Shown: positions 19,845-29,161, numbered from the stretch's first letter. The stretch: 64,000 nucleotides of DNA from Candidatus Zixiibacteriota bacterium (GCA_024280775.1 JAJRPM010000004.1:1-64000); one strand, 5' to 3'. Program-made: numbers and translations. Notes: generated by a model not told the origin, from the letters alone.

Positions 19845-21007
19845 GACAGACAAGAACAACTAAGACGCTTCCAGGTGGCGCTTCAGGTAGCGCCAGACTG
19901 CGCTACGCGATTTGCGCATTGCTTTTTGCTTTTTTGGTTACCGGCCTGCAAACATCCCAAGCGCAAATCATTCCACAGGGGAAAACGACTGGAATCAAGA
20001 CCAAGAAGCGCAGAAAACACGTAAAACGCCCGACGAAGCTCGACGGTTACATTACATTAAGTAGTTACTATGATGACAATGTATTTGGATACTCGGACGC
20101 TGATAAGACTTTGTATAACAGTGGCGTTAAGCCGGAGCGTTTTCCTATTGACCAGATCGAAGATGTTGTCACGACTGTTGCCGCTCGCGGCGATATTCTT
20201 TGGAGCAGAAAGAGACGCTCTAATTGGCGTTTGCGTTTCCGCTACGACGCTTCTCTCTATCAGAGCAATACTTTCCGTAACAATAATCAATTCGGTGTTG
20301 AACTGCGTCGCAAAAAACGACGTTCCTACACTGAGCTTTCAATCTTGTGGACTCCTAACTACTATCTGCGTCATTTGTTCTGGAGTAGCGTGAGAGCATC
20401 GACATTACGCACCGCAACCGATCCGACTTATATAGCGGCCGACCTGTCAAAAGTCGGTTTGTACCTTGAGCGTGAGCAACGTATCGCTCGTCGCCTGTAC
20501 GGACGTCTAAAAGTCGGATATATTTCAAAAAACTACGGGGCGCCATTTGATGAACGTGACAACAAGACTCTCTTCTTCGCCGCGCGTCTAAGAAAAATCA
20601 TGAGCCGTCGCGTTGAAGCATATATAGGAGCCTCTATCGCTTCGGTGAGTTCGAGCGCCTCGGACTACAACATCGCCGGTATCTCAGATATTAGTAATAC
20701 CGAAACCGGATTCCGTGGCGGGTTGGAGGTCAAACTCGACAAGCGTGGAAGATTGGTCTTGAATGAATCATTTTCGTACAAACACCAATCCTACAATACT
20801 TCTGATGTCGCCGATGTGTTCCATTACAATCGCTCGGACAATGAAGTCCTATGGAGCAACCGCCTGACCTGGCGCGTACATCGCAGTTGGCAGCCGAGAG
20901 TGTTCTACACTCTGCGCAACAGCACCAGCAATGTGCCGGTCGGGGTCAGCGATGTCGGCGCCTACAGCTCAAACCGTTTTGGGATGCAGATTCTGCATTA
21001 TTTCTAG
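19841..21007 (+). CDS. Arg/Lys-rich outer-membrane beta-barrel of the pgs operon
   Basis: The 388-aa product starts at GTG and has a signal peptide (about 1-41, ...QTSQA|Q). A strongly basic linker follows (KTKKRRKHVKRPTK, about 53-66), then amphipathic strands ending in MQILHYF with terminal Phe, typical of BAM substrates. The strands are unusually rich in Arg and Lys (SRKRRSNWRLRFRY, VELRRKKRRSY, REQRIARRLYGRLK). AlgE, the alginate exporter, uses an Arg-rich barrel lumen for a polyanion; by analogy this barrel may conduct anionic polyglutamate. That is inference from composition and operon position, not homology. It is the last gene before the terminator at 21052. Confidence 0.8.
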   Translation: MRQTRTTKTLPGGASGSARLRYAICALLFAFLVTGLQTSQAQIIPQGKTTGIKTKKRRKHVKRPTKLDGYITLSSYYDDNVFGYSDADKTLYNSGVKPERFPIDQIEDVVTTVAARGDILWSRKRRSNWRLRFRYDASLYQSNTFRNNNQFGVELRRKKRRSYTELSILWTPNYYLRHLFWSSVRASTLRTATDPTYIAADLSKVGLYLEREQRIARRLYGRLKVGYISKNYGAPFDERDNKTLFFAARLRKIMSRRVEAYIGASIASVSSSASDYNIAGISDISNTETGFRGGLEVKLDKRGRLVLNESFSYKHQSYNTSDVADVFHYNRSDNEVLWSNRLTWRVHRSWQPRVFYTLRNSTSNVPVGVSDVGAYSSNRFGMQILHYF

Positions 21008-21051
21008 CCAAAGAATCGCGCACAGGTAGCGCATATATCTTCGTTCTGAAT

Positions 21052-21090
21052 AAATCGCTCGCTTGATTCCAAAAACCAAGCGAGCGATTT
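21052..21090 (+). terminator. terminator of the pgs operon
   Basis: A perfect 14-bp inverted repeat (21052-21065 and 21077-21090) with an 11-nt loop lies 45 nt after the last pgs-operon stop. The T tract is weak (ATTTACTTGT), but the stem is symmetrical and A-rich at its base, so it may work in both directions. Confidence 0.75.
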
Positions 21091-21158
21091 ACTTGTGGGC
21101 CGATTTCGCGGTTGTTGATATTGCGTAAACCAGCTTAACTGGTTACTCTGCACCGTCC

Positions 21159-21243
21159 GCCGGAGTGGTGGAATGGTAGACACCAGGGACTTAAAATCCC
21201 TTGGGAGGTAACTCCCGTGCCGGTTCAAGTCCGGCCTCCGGTA
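21159..21243 (+). tRNA. tRNA-Leu(TAA)
   Basis: Class II cloverleaf: acceptor GCCGGAG/CTCCGGT (terminal G:U), anticodon arm AGGGA-CTTAAAA-TCCCT (anticodon TAA), a long variable arm (TGGGAGGTAACTCCCGT) and T-arm GCCGG-TTCAAGT-CCGGC. Discriminator A, then a T run; CCA is not encoded. Confidence 0.97.
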
Positions 21244-21488
21244 TTTTTGTTAGATGCCTAGTTTTGGCGATTCTGATGGTATTGGGAATGTGGCAATAAA
21301 TAGAGCTATTTGCTATAACCTGCTGTACTGCATAGGACAAGGCCGTTTCGGCGCCATAGGCGCCTCTCTTTTCGCTGGCTTTTCTTTGAGAATACCTTAT
21401 ACTAAGCGGCCTGCAGGAGTTTTGGCAGGGCGCAGTTTATTGCATAGAAGACAATTATTTATCATACAGCTTTACTGGAGAGTTACTG

Positions 21489-21656
21489 ATGGCCAAGAAA
21501 AAAGGCGACCAGCGTGTTCATGTCAAATTGAGAAGCACCGAGAGTACCTATGTGTATCATACGGTCAAGAACAAGCGCAACACAACCGAGCGGATTACAA
21601 TCAAGAAATATGACCCGATTTTGCGTAAGCATGTCAATTTCAAGGAAGAGCGCTAA
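21489..21656 (+). CDS. rpmG: ribosomal protein bL33
   Basis: A 55-aa basic protein starting [20 protein letters not shown] and ending HVNFKEER matches bL33 of the large ribosomal subunit. It contains no Cys, so it is the zinc-independent (C-minus) form. GGAGAG precedes the ATG and an intrinsic terminator follows. In many bacteria rpmG leads into tRNA-Trp, secE and nusG; here it is a single gene behind tRNA-Leu. Confidence 0.93.
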   Translation: MAKKKGDQRVHVKLRSTESTYVYHTVKNKRNTTERITIKKYDPILRKHVNFKEER

Positions 21657-21700
21657 ATCGAGTAAATCGTTGTAGCTAATTCGAATCAGATTTATTTTTC

Positions 21701-21730
21701 AAGACCTCCAGGTATTGGAGGTCTTTTTTT
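21701..21730 (+). terminator. intrinsic terminator after rpmG
   Basis: A 10-bp stem (AAGACCTCCA/TGGAGGTCTT) with loop GGTAT runs into a T tract. It lies 45 nt after the rpmG stop. Confidence 0.93.
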
Positions 21731-21789
21731 AGGGGGCGCTACTTTTTAGTAGAGGGCAAAAATACGATTAACAAAGGCAGGCAATGTAG

Positions 21790-22272
21790 ATGGCAAAGAT
21801 ATTCAGAGATAGAATGACAGCGGATGTGGATCATGAATTTGTTGTGTTCTTGATTGGCATGCGGCTCAACAAGATTTGGAAAATACATAAGTGGCTCCCT
21901 GTAGCGTTAGCTATGCCCAAAATGCTTAAGGAGCTTTATGGCAATCCCGAGTTGGGCTTCCTAAGCGGGGAATCCTGGTTTGGGCGAACCACTATTATGG
22001 TTCAGTATTGGAAATCTTTCGAGTCTCTTGATAATTATGCCAAGAGCAGAGATTCAAACCATCTTCCAGCTTGGCAAGACTTCAATAAAAAAATCGGCTC
22101 CGACGGTGACGTTGGAATCTGGCATGAAACGTATTCGGTCAACAAGGGTGAGTATGAAAGCGTCTATGGCAACATGCCCAAGTTTGGTCTCGCGAAATTC
22201 GGCAAACATGTGCCAGCTACTGGTAAGTTCAAATCCGCTAAAGACAGAATCAAACATAAATCCCCGCAATAG
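21790..22272 (+). CDS. DUF4188 protein (ferredoxin-like barrel, monooxygenase/OxdA-like)
   Basis: The 160-aa cytoplasmic protein contains the signature block of DUF4188: FLIGMRLNKIWKIHKW, MLKELYGNPELGF and TIMVQYWKSFESL, ending with HETY. The family resembles dimeric alpha/beta-barrel proteins such as phenylacetaldoxime dehydratase and small heme monooxygenases. I cannot assign a reaction. Its start ATG has only a weak GGCAGG-like site. It may be the first gene of the run that continues with the hydrolase at 22356. Confidence 0.85.
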   Translation: MAKIFRDRMTADVDHEFVVFLIGMRLNKIWKIHKWLPVALAMPKMLKELYGNPELGFLSGESWFGRTTIMVQYWKSFESLDNYAKSRDSNHLPAWQDFNKKIGSDGDVGIWHETYSVNKGEYESVYGNMPKFGLAKFGKHVPATGKFKSAKDRIKHKSPQ

Positions 22273-22355
22273 GGATTGGAGTCAGTGCTACCCCAGGAAT
22301 TACATCGAGTTCTTTTTGTTTGTGAGAGACTAGCTTGTGCGTATCATTGGGACCT

Positions 22356-23231
22356 ATGAGAGTTCTCATCGCAATAGTCGGCATCCTGGGGATTGGTTAT
22401 CTTGGAATCTGCGCTTGGCTATATTTTCGCCAATCATCATTGGTGTTTTTCCCCTACAAGACTATTGAAGCAACCCCTGCAAGTTTTGCCATGCCCTATG
22501 AAGACGTTCGCATTAAGTCTGCGAATGGAACAAAGCTACATGGCTGGCTGGTATTCGCGGATTCTTCGGTTGGGACGATTTTGTTCTGTCACGGGAATGG
22601 CGGCAATATATCACATCGTCTGGACTTGGTGTCTGTGTGGCGCTCTTTGGGTTATGATGTGCTTATCTTTGATTATCAAGGGTATGGAGAAAGCGAGGGT
22701 AGCCCAACCGAAGCAGGTACGTACGCGGATGTTAAGGCTTGCTGGAATTATCTTACGAACACTCGCGACATCAACCCGAATAGAATAGTAGTTCTCGGCC
22801 GCTCGCTCGGTGGCGCAGTGGCGTCACATTTGGTTTCTGATTTATCTCATGTATTTCCGTTTCCGGTAAAGCCGACTAGATTCGCGCAAACCACTCCCGC
22901 CGGATTGATACTTGAAGCGCCATTCACCTCTATCCCGGATATGGGCGCTCGTCTCTATCCTTTCTTACCAGTGCGCTTACTGTCGCGAATCACCTATGAC
23001 AATCAAGCTAATCTTGCGAATATCCACACGCCGGTATTGATAATGCACGGGACAGATGATAAGGTTGTTCCGCTGGCGATGGGCAAGGAAGTGTTTGCAT
23101 CAGCGAATGAACCCAAGCGTTTTGTTGAATTACCTGGAGGCCATGAGGACACTTATCTTGTCTCTGAGGAGTTGTACCAAAGAACACTCACTGACTTTAT
23201 TGGCTCATCCCTACCGACGGAACAGAAATAG
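22356..23231 (+). CDS. membrane-anchored alpha/beta hydrolase (Bem46/ABHD13-like)
   Basis: The 291-aa product begins with a hydrophobic helix (MRVLIAIVGILGIGYLGICAW), then an alpha/beta-hydrolase fold. It has an oxyanion stretch CHGNGGN, the nucleophile elbow GRSLGG, the acid in HGTDDKVV and the catalytic His in PGGHED. These match the Bem46/ABHD13 group of serine hydrolases, whose substrates are mostly undefined. The frame extends 7 codons upstream to a TTG, but the ATG at 22356 gives the natural membrane anchor. It is followed 9 bp later by a methyltransferase gene. Confidence 0.9.
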   Translation: MRVLIAIVGILGIGYLGICAWLYFRQSSLVFFPYKTIEATPASFAMPYEDVRIKSANGTKLHGWLVFADSSVGTILFCHGNGGNISHRLDLVSVWRSLGYDVLIFDYQGYGESEGSPTEAGTYADVKACWNYLTNTRDINPNRIVVLGRSLGGAVASHLVSDLSHVFPFPVKPTRFAQTTPAGLILEAPFTSIPDMGARLYPFLPVRLLSRITYDNQANLANIHTPVLIMHGTDDKVVPLAMGKEVFASANEPKRFVELPGGHEDTYLVSEELYQRTLTDFIGSSLPTEQK

Positions 23232-23240
23232 GTTTAGAAC

Positions 23241-24035
23241 ATGCATGGGGTGAATCCTAAAGACGGTGAACGAGTAGTTGATTGGAGCCATGCTTCAAAA
23301 GATTATGCGTTACATCGGCCCGGCTTCCCTGATAGTTTCTTTGCGAGGCTTAAGAAACATGGCGTAGGAATTCCGGGACAGAGGATTCTTGATTTGGGAA
23401 CCGGGACAGGTACACTGGCGCGTAGGTTTGCTAGTTTGGGGTGTGAGGTAGCGGGAATTGACATTGCATCAGGGCAGATAGCTGAGGCGCAGCAATTGGC
23501 GCAACAGGAGGGGTTGAATATTGATTTCAAAGTTGGCCCCGCTGAGGATACTGGCTTCCCTGCTGATTCATTTGATGTGATTAGCGCGGCGCAATGCTGG
23601 TTGTACTTTGACCGCGAGAAGATGTTATCTGCAGTAACTCGACTTCTTGCCCCCGGCGGGGTTCTGCTTACCTGTCACATGAGCTGGTTACCCAGGGTTG
23701 ACAGGATCACTGCTCTTACCGAGGGATTGATTCTCAAACACAATCCTGATTGGAGCGCCAATGACTGGGATGGCATTGTGCCGATTTTCCCCGACTGGAT
23801 GGATTCGCGGTTGTCGTTGAAGGCGATGTTCTACTATGATGAGGAGATTCCTTTCACACATGAAAGCTGGCGCGGCAGGATTCGCGCGTCGCGGGGAATC
23901 AGCGCTACTTTGACACCTGATGCGGTTAGCGAGTTTGATAATGAACACAAGGAATTACTAGCGAAGTCGACTTCGCGTGAGTTTAGTGTATTGCATCGTA
24001 TTGATGCGCATGTAATGGCTCTACCGTCCTCTTAG
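23241..24035 (+). CDS. class I SAM-dependent methyltransferase
   Basis: The 264-aa soluble protein has motif I ILDLGTGTGTLARRF (about 48-62), the acidic residue of motif II in VAGIDIASG, and LLAPGGVLL as motif III. This is the Methyltransf_11/25 layout of small-molecule methyltransferases. The target is unknown. The start is close behind the hydrolase stop and the next gene follows after 17 bp, so the three genes (hydrolase, methyltransferase, glycosyltransferase) likely share a transcript. Confidence 0.92.
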   Translation: MHGVNPKDGERVVDWSHASKDYALHRPGFPDSFFARLKKHGVGIPGQRILDLGTGTGTLARRFASLGCEVAGIDIASGQIAEAQQLAQQEGLNIDFKVGPAEDTGFPADSFDVISAAQCWLYFDREKMLSAVTRLLAPGGVLLTCHMSWLPRVDRITALTEGLILKHNPDWSANDWDGIVPIFPDWMDSRLSLKAMFYYDEEIPFTHESWRGRIRASRGISATLTPDAVSEFDNEHKELLAKSTSREFSVLHRIDAHVMALPSS

Positions 24036-24052
24036 ATATTGGATTTCGAAAC

Positions 24053-26116
24053 ATGAGCAAACAAAACGACAATTCGCCAGCACAATTCCCAAAGCGCATA
24101 GCTATTGCCCTCGGAGTGGTCGCTCTGCTATTTCTGGCGCTGAGATTTGTAGCGTTGGATAATGATCCTCCTTTGTATTTTGTTAAGCATGGTCAGTCAT
24201 TACTTACTGACCCTTATCATCTGACGCATCATGCGCGACAACATGCGCTATTTGATAATTCCAATTTATTTGAAATACATCGCTGGGACAATTTCAAGAA
24301 CTCGATGGTCTCTGCAGTGGCCTATGTGACATTCGCGGTCGCCGGAGTTTCACGCAGTAGCGCGAACTTTGCCGCGGCCCTGCTTAGTGTTTGTGGCATA
24401 CTGTTGTTTTCATTGGGAATTTATCGGCGACGCGGGCAGAAAGAGGCGTTGTTGACGGTACTATTGTTGTCGGTCAATAATTTGCTGTTTTTCTATGGGC
24501 GTGTTCCCTTGCTGGAGAATGGACTAATTTTTCTCAGCGGGTCTTTGTTCTATGTTTACATCACCTATGGGAAATCAATAGCCGGACAGATTGTTTGTGG
24601 CGCTTTGGTGGCTATCGCGGCGCTGGCGGGGAAAGTGTTTGGGGCGCTGTTGATTGCTCCGCTTATTGGGGCGTTGATATATGAATACAGAAGTAAGGCG
24701 CTGATGCCCTCGCTGTATGTCATAGCTGGCGCTGTGGGAGGCGCGGCTTTGTATGCGCTGGTGTTTTATGGCGGTGATATGTCTCGAGTTTTCTCCTACT
24801 ATCTTGAACAAACAACTGGCATGTACGGCTCTCCCCCGGGGCTGGCTTCGCCGCTTAACTTTCTGAAAATGTTATTCACTTATGGCGGTGAGTCAGGGAT
24901 GATTCAGTATCAGCCACTGTGGTTTTCACTGGCCGGGCTGGCGCTGATTTTCGCGACTTTGGTAGCGCCGTCAAAACTGAAAAACGATGAATCTTTTGCG
25001 CCAATAGTTTTTTGTGCGTTGTGGTTGCTGGTCGGCATTGCCGGTCTTTCACCATTTTTCTACAGACCGTTGCGCTATGGACTGTTCTTGACCTTGCCTG
25101 CAGGAGCGCTCTCTGCATTTCTTCTAGCACAACTACTTAGCTCCCGAATTCGGTTGCAGTCGTTTGCCCGTTGGGTGGGTCCTGCAATCGTTTTTGTCGT
25201 GCTATGGTATTTGATAGTGCAGGCGGTAATGTACTTGGGACCGGAGCAAGGCAAGTTTGCCGCAGGAGTGGGTGTGATGCTTAAGAGCGGAATATTCGCG
25301 GCAGGACTCGCCGCCCTATTGGGTTGGTTCTTCAATCGAGCGAGGAGCTTCAAGCTGAAGCCTTTTGGATGGATTGCGCTCGGGCTAATAGTTGCGGTCA
25401 TGGCGGTGAATCAAGGCTCTTACTTATATCGCGGACTTTTCAAGGCCGGTAAGGCGCTACAGGGTTATAATCATGACCTTGCTGAAATCATTCCGGAGAA
25501 TGCTGTCATTACTGGACCTTATGCGCCAGCGCTGACTATTGACAATTCTCTAAAGTCTGTGATTTACATGTTCGGGCTTTCTAATGTTGATAGCTCACTT
25601 TTTGACGACTACCCGATTACACATATCGCAGTCGAACCCAGCAACTGGAGAGTTGCGTTGAAAGACTTTCCGAAATTGAAACACTCTCAGATTGTTACTG
25701 AAATGGTGGTGCGTGACCAAGGGATTAGACTGTATCGGATTTCGGATTCTACTTTTCCCAAGACAGATTTTGAAATGAGCGCTGAACTTCTCAATCGCAA
25801 TCAACCGGATTCGGCCTTGGTTTTTGTTAACCGTTTCCTGGAGAAATACCCGGGCAACCTTTTTGCGAGAATGGGGCAGATTACCGCTACGCTTGGTAAA
25901 GGCGATACGAAAAGCTCCCCAGCGCTGCTAAAGAAATTGACGAATGATTTTCCGGAGAATTATTTTGCCTTGGCGTACGCGATGGGAATGTACCGTCGCT
26001 TGGCGGGGCTTACTCAATCGCGAAGTTACTTACAGATCGCCGAGACTCTGCGCCTGCGAGTTGAGGAGCTTAACCCCTATATGCCCACAGGCAAGATATC
26101 AAAGGTCGGTAGCTAA
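24053..26116 (+). CDS. GT39/ArnT-like integral membrane glycosyltransferase
   Basis: The 687-aa product has about a dozen hydrophobic helices from residue 14 to about 460, with an acidic first periplasmic loop and GRVPLLENGLIF, typical of the PMT/ArnT-like fold that uses polyprenyl-phosphate sugars. The C-terminal 200 residues are soluble; the last 110 look like TPR-type helices (LLNRNQPDSALVFVNRFLEKYPGN). Such enzymes transfer a sugar onto lipid or protein at the outer face of the inner membrane. Donor and acceptor are not deducible. It ends the three-gene run. Confidence 0.82.
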   Translation: MSKQNDNSPAQFPKRIAIALGVVALLFLALRFVALDNDPPLYFVKHGQSLLTDPYHLTHHARQHALFDNSNLFEIHRWDNFKNSMVSAVAYVTFAVAGVSRSSANFAAALLSVCGILLFSLGIYRRRGQKEALLTVLLLSVNNLLFFYGRVPLLENGLIFLSGSLFYVYITYGKSIAGQIVCGALVAIAALAGKVFGALLIAPLIGALIYEYRSKALMPSLYVIAGAVGGAALYALVFYGGDMSRVFSYYLEQTTGMYGSPPGLASPLNFLKMLFTYGGESGMIQYQPLWFSLAGLALIFATLVAPSKLKNDESFAPIVFCALWLLVGIAGLSPFFYRPLRYGLFLTLPAGALSAFLLAQLLSSRIRLQSFARWVGPAIVFVVLWYLIVQAVMYLGPEQGKFAAGVGVMLKSGIFAAGLAALLGWFFNRARSFKLKPFGWIALGLIVAVMAVNQGSYLYRGLFKAGKALQGYNHDLAEIIPENAVITGPYAPALTIDNSLKSVIYMFGLSNVDSSLFDDYPITHIAVEPSNWRVALKDFPKLKHSQIVTEMVVRDQGIRLYRISDSTFPKTDFEMSAELLNRNQPDSALVFVNRFLEKYPGNLFARMGQITATLGKGDTKSSPALLKKLTNDFPENYFALAYAMGMYRRLAGLTQSRSYLQIAETLRLRVEELNPYMPTGKISKVGS

Positions 26117-26166
26117 ACTCGCTTTTCAGGGATTGACTTGATTCTTGGGATTATCATTTTTTTCAC

Positions 26167-26586
26167 TTGTCTTGGCATAGTAGTTACCTGTATTACTTCT
26201 ACCTCGCTGTTGAGCTCTGTGGCGCTAATGATGAGTCTAGGGTTATCCGGCTGAATGCAACTATGGATTCTATTGTGACGAACGCAAGCGCTACAATTGT
26301 TGTTGCAGGTACTTTTGCAAACTCTCCGTTGGAGTATGCTATTAGTTACTCCATTGTAGCGACATGCTGTTTTGTACCGGGTGACTTTGATAGTGACGGG
26401 GCTTTCAACATAGCCGATGTCACAGCTGGCATCACTCGCATTTTTGCCAGTGGTCCTGCGCCATTGTGTCAGGACCAGGCTGACGCCAACGGTGATAACA
26501 CTTACAATATTGCTGATGTTACTTATGGGATAAACCGGATTTTTGGCGGCGGGCCGGCGCCGATTTGTGGAACTACGAATGGCTAG
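26167..26586 (+). pseudogene. orphan dockerin-like tail, probable remnant of a secreted protein gene
   Basis: The frame encodes 139 residues, of which the last 73 are an intact double dockerin-like module (CCFVPGDFDSDG... to PAPICGTTNG). The part before it reads like the final strands of a beta-sandwich (about 29-65). There is no signal peptide, and the frame opens at a weak TTG with no ribosome-binding site. Every other copy in the window sits at the end of a full-length exported protein. The simplest reading is the 3' relic of a deleted or frameshifted gene. Confidence 0.65.
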
Positions 26587-26976
26587 CTAATGTGTTTGTA
26601 CTAGCCTGTTTCTTCGTAGGCCGCCTTTGCGGTTCGTAGCTCATTTGCAAAAACAAAGTCATTGGCCCAAAGAATCCTCTCATGATCTTCGCAGAATAAG
26701 CGCAGTTATAGCCCGCGGAAGGTGGCTGTTAAGCGTATTGTCGCTTTACGCTTACGTACTTTGGATTCACTAGAGCGCTCTTCTTTTTGCCCTTGGCATT
26801 CGTCAAACTCTCCGTACTGGTCGTAGATATATACGGTTTTTGCTACGCGCATTTTGCCAGCGGATGGGAAGGTTTTACTTGCCACTGATTTCTGTAGTCT
26901 CTAGATTTTGTAGTACTCGGCTATTTGTGTGGCGACTAATACCGCGGTGATTGAGACTTGAGAAAGCAGCAATGCA
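26587..26976. other. intergenic region containing one small minus-strand frame
   Basis: 390 bp between the dockerin relic and the DUF2339 gene. Its only notable content is the small open frame annotated at 26706-26885. An ATGCAATGA mini-frame directly overlaps the lead-in to the DUF2339 start. Confidence 0.4.
26706..26885 (-). CDS. possible small basic protein (59 aa), unknown
   Basis: A GTG-initiated 59-codon frame (an internal ATG at 26852 would give 48 aa) encodes a charged peptide. It contains KTVYIYDQYGEFDECQG, an acidic/serine stretch, a basic cluster KVRKRK and the ending TIRLTATFRGL. Composition looks protein-like rather than random, but there is no clear ribosome-binding site and I know no homologue. 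It could equally be the end of a decayed gene. Confidence 0.35.
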   Translation of the reverse strand: MASKTFPSAGKMRVAKTVYIYDQYGEFDECQGQKEERSSESKVRKRKATIRLTATFRGL

Positions 26977-29151
26977 ATGACACAAGACAATGAGCGAATT
27001 GAGAGCGTAGAGCGGCGACTCGCGGCGCTGGAGGTTGAGATCTCAGTGATGCGAAAGACCCTTGTGGGGATGACTCAAGCATCTCAGCCGACATATCAAA
27101 CCCCAACCAAGAGTCAACCGCCTGTCACACAACCCATCTCACCTCCTCCCCCTATCCCAGCTCCTCCGGCTTATGTAACTTCAGAACCGAAACATTCTTC
27201 GCGAGACGCTCGGTTCAAGACTGACGGGTTCACAAAGCAATTTGGCTCAAGTGAATTCTGGATAAACAAAGTCGGTATTGGACTCTTGTTGTTGGGTGTT
27301 ATTTTTCTATTCAAATACTCTATTGAACAGGGTTGGATAACTCCAGCTATAAGAGTGGCGTTTGGTTTAGCTTTGGGATTGGGACTGGCGGTTGCTGGCG
27401 CGAAGATGTATGCAAAGAAACGTCATCAAAGTTTGGTGGCGCTGGGCGGGTCGGTGGCTACTTTTTATATATGTAGTTTTGCAATGTATCAAATGTATGC
27501 GCTGACACCTTACTATGTCGCTTTCGCGCTTATGGCGCTGGTTTCGGCTTCGGCATTTGTGTTCTCAATCAAGCAGGACGAACCAGTACTTTCATTCATC
27601 GCAGCGCTTGGCGCATTTGTCGCTCCGTTCCTTTTGTATACCGGCCAGAATAATGTTCCAGGGCTTATGCTATACACATCTTTGGTTATAACTACTTCCT
27701 GTTGCGTTTATCTGGCGCGCGGCTGGGTGTCACTTATCACTCTCTCTGCTATCAGCGGTTGGTTGATTATGATCATTACCGTTGACTCTCCGCTTGACGG
27801 TCAATATGAAAGACTGGCTACGCAATCCGGGATAGCGTTGAGTTGGCTCTTCTTCTGGGGTTCGCCGTTGCTTCGTTTGAGCTTCTTGACACGTGATAGT
27901 TTCCCGCGTTGGCTGACAAAAGCTTCGGACTCAAGAACACTCTCAGAAGCAAGCCCTAGAAACACTCTGCCGAGTCACGCACACACTCTTACCATAACTT
28001 CACCAGTAATCGCTTTGGCGCTTTCTATGGAGATTTGGACTTTGGCGGATTGGAATTGGAGTTTGATAAGTTTAGGGCTCGCGGCATTGTACTTCATTGT
28101 TTGGCTGAGAATCCGCGGGGCCGGGCGAATGCTAGAGATAGCGACTACGCAGATGGTAGCAGGGTTCTTGATGCTCACTGCTGGCGCTATCGCATTGCTC
28201 AATGATACTACTACACCAGCGTTCATCGCGGCTCAGGCGCTGGCCTTGCGCTTTGCCGCCAAACGTTTGACAGGTGGACCTGCGTCATCGGTGCGGAAGT
28301 GGGCTCTGGCTTATCTTGTTGTTTCACTGGCGTGGATAGGCGTTGAGATAATCTTTGGGTCGCTGTTCAACAGTTCGCACAGGAGCGCGATTTCGGCTGA
28401 AACATTGGTAACACTATTCATAGCAGGAGTGGCTTTTGGTTTTGCGTATCTTGCGGAGAATAAAGAGGAGCGAGTCGGGCTCACTTCTGTTGGGGCTATC
28501 ACACTTGCTATTATTTGCCTGGATGTGAGCGATAGTAACGGCCTGTTTCTCGCTGTGACGCTTACGGGATTCGCTGTTTTGATGTTGGCTCAGCGGTACG
28601 ATAAAGAGTCGTTGTTTGGTATTGGGCATGGGATATTTGCGGCGCAGGGGTTGTGGCTCTTTGCGCGAATCACAGGGATTGAGGCAATTGGAACTCCGCT
28701 GGTGAACGCACAGGCTGGAGTTGAGGGGCTGGCGATAGTCGGCGGGATTGCTTTATCTCGATATTTTTCGCGCGCGGAATTACCCGCCAACTTTTCGAGA
28801 GCCTATGGACTAATCGCCCATCTGGCGTTCTTGGCGCTGATTTTCCGTGAGTTTGTTCCCTTGGATAATGGACACGGAATTATCACTAGTATTTGGGGCG
28901 CTTACACAATTACGCTGATAATACTGTCATTGCGTCAACGTGACACTCGTCTCAAACAGGTCGCCACAGCAACGTTAGCGCTGGTAATCGGCAAGTTGTT
29001 TTTCGTCGACTTGGGCAATCTTGAATCTCTATGGCGCATACTCTTGTTTATCGGCCTTGGCGGATTGCTGATGGGTGTTAGCTATTTCTACCAACGAATC
29101 TGGAACAGCGCGCCACCGGACGAACAATCAAATCCACCACCAAATCAGTAA
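26977..29151 (+). CDS. DUF2339 multi-pass membrane protein
   Basis: The 724-aa product begins with a short coiled coil (about 5-32, ERRLAALEVEISVMRKTL) and a Pro-rich linker. The DUF2339 core begins at FWINKVGIGLLLLGVIFLFKYSIE... (about 93) and continues as some 18-20 hydrophobic helices to the C terminus. The family is widespread in envelope-rich bacteria and has no established function. It ends 10 bp before the stop of the opposite-strand gene at 29162, with no terminator in between. Confidence 0.9.
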   Translation: MTQDNERIESVERRLAALEVEISVMRKTLVGMTQASQPTYQTPTKSQPPVTQPISPPPPIPAPPAYVTSEPKHSSRDARFKTDGFTKQFGSSEFWINKVGIGLLLLGVIFLFKYSIEQGWITPAIRVAFGLALGLGLAVAGAKMYAKKRHQSLVALGGSVATFYICSFAMYQMYALTPYYVAFALMALVSASAFVFSIKQDEPVLSFIAALGAFVAPFLLYTGQNNVPGLMLYTSLVITTSCCVYLARGWVSLITLSAISGWLIMIITVDSPLDGQYERLATQSGIALSWLFFWGSPLLRLSFLTRDSFPRWLTKASDSRTLSEASPRNTLPSHAHTLTITSPVIALALSMEIWTLADWNWSLISLGLAALYFIVWLRIRGAGRMLEIATTQMVAGFLMLTAGAIALLNDTTTPAFIAAQALALRFAAKRLTGGPASSVRKWALAYLVVSLAWIGVEIIFGSLFNSSHRSAISAETLVTLFIAGVAFGFAYLAENKEERVGLTSVGAITLAIICLDVSDSNGLFLAVTLTGFAVLMLAQRYDKESLFGIGHGIFAAQGLWLFARITGIEAIGTPLVNAQAGVEGLAIVGGIALSRYFSRAELPANFSRAYGLIAHLAFLALIFREFVPLDNGHGIITSIWGAYTITLIILSLRQRDTRLKQVATATLALVIGKLFFVDLGNLESLWRILLFIGLGGLLMGVSYFYQRIWNSAPPDEQSNPPPNQ

Positions 29152-29161
29152 GAGTCCTAGC

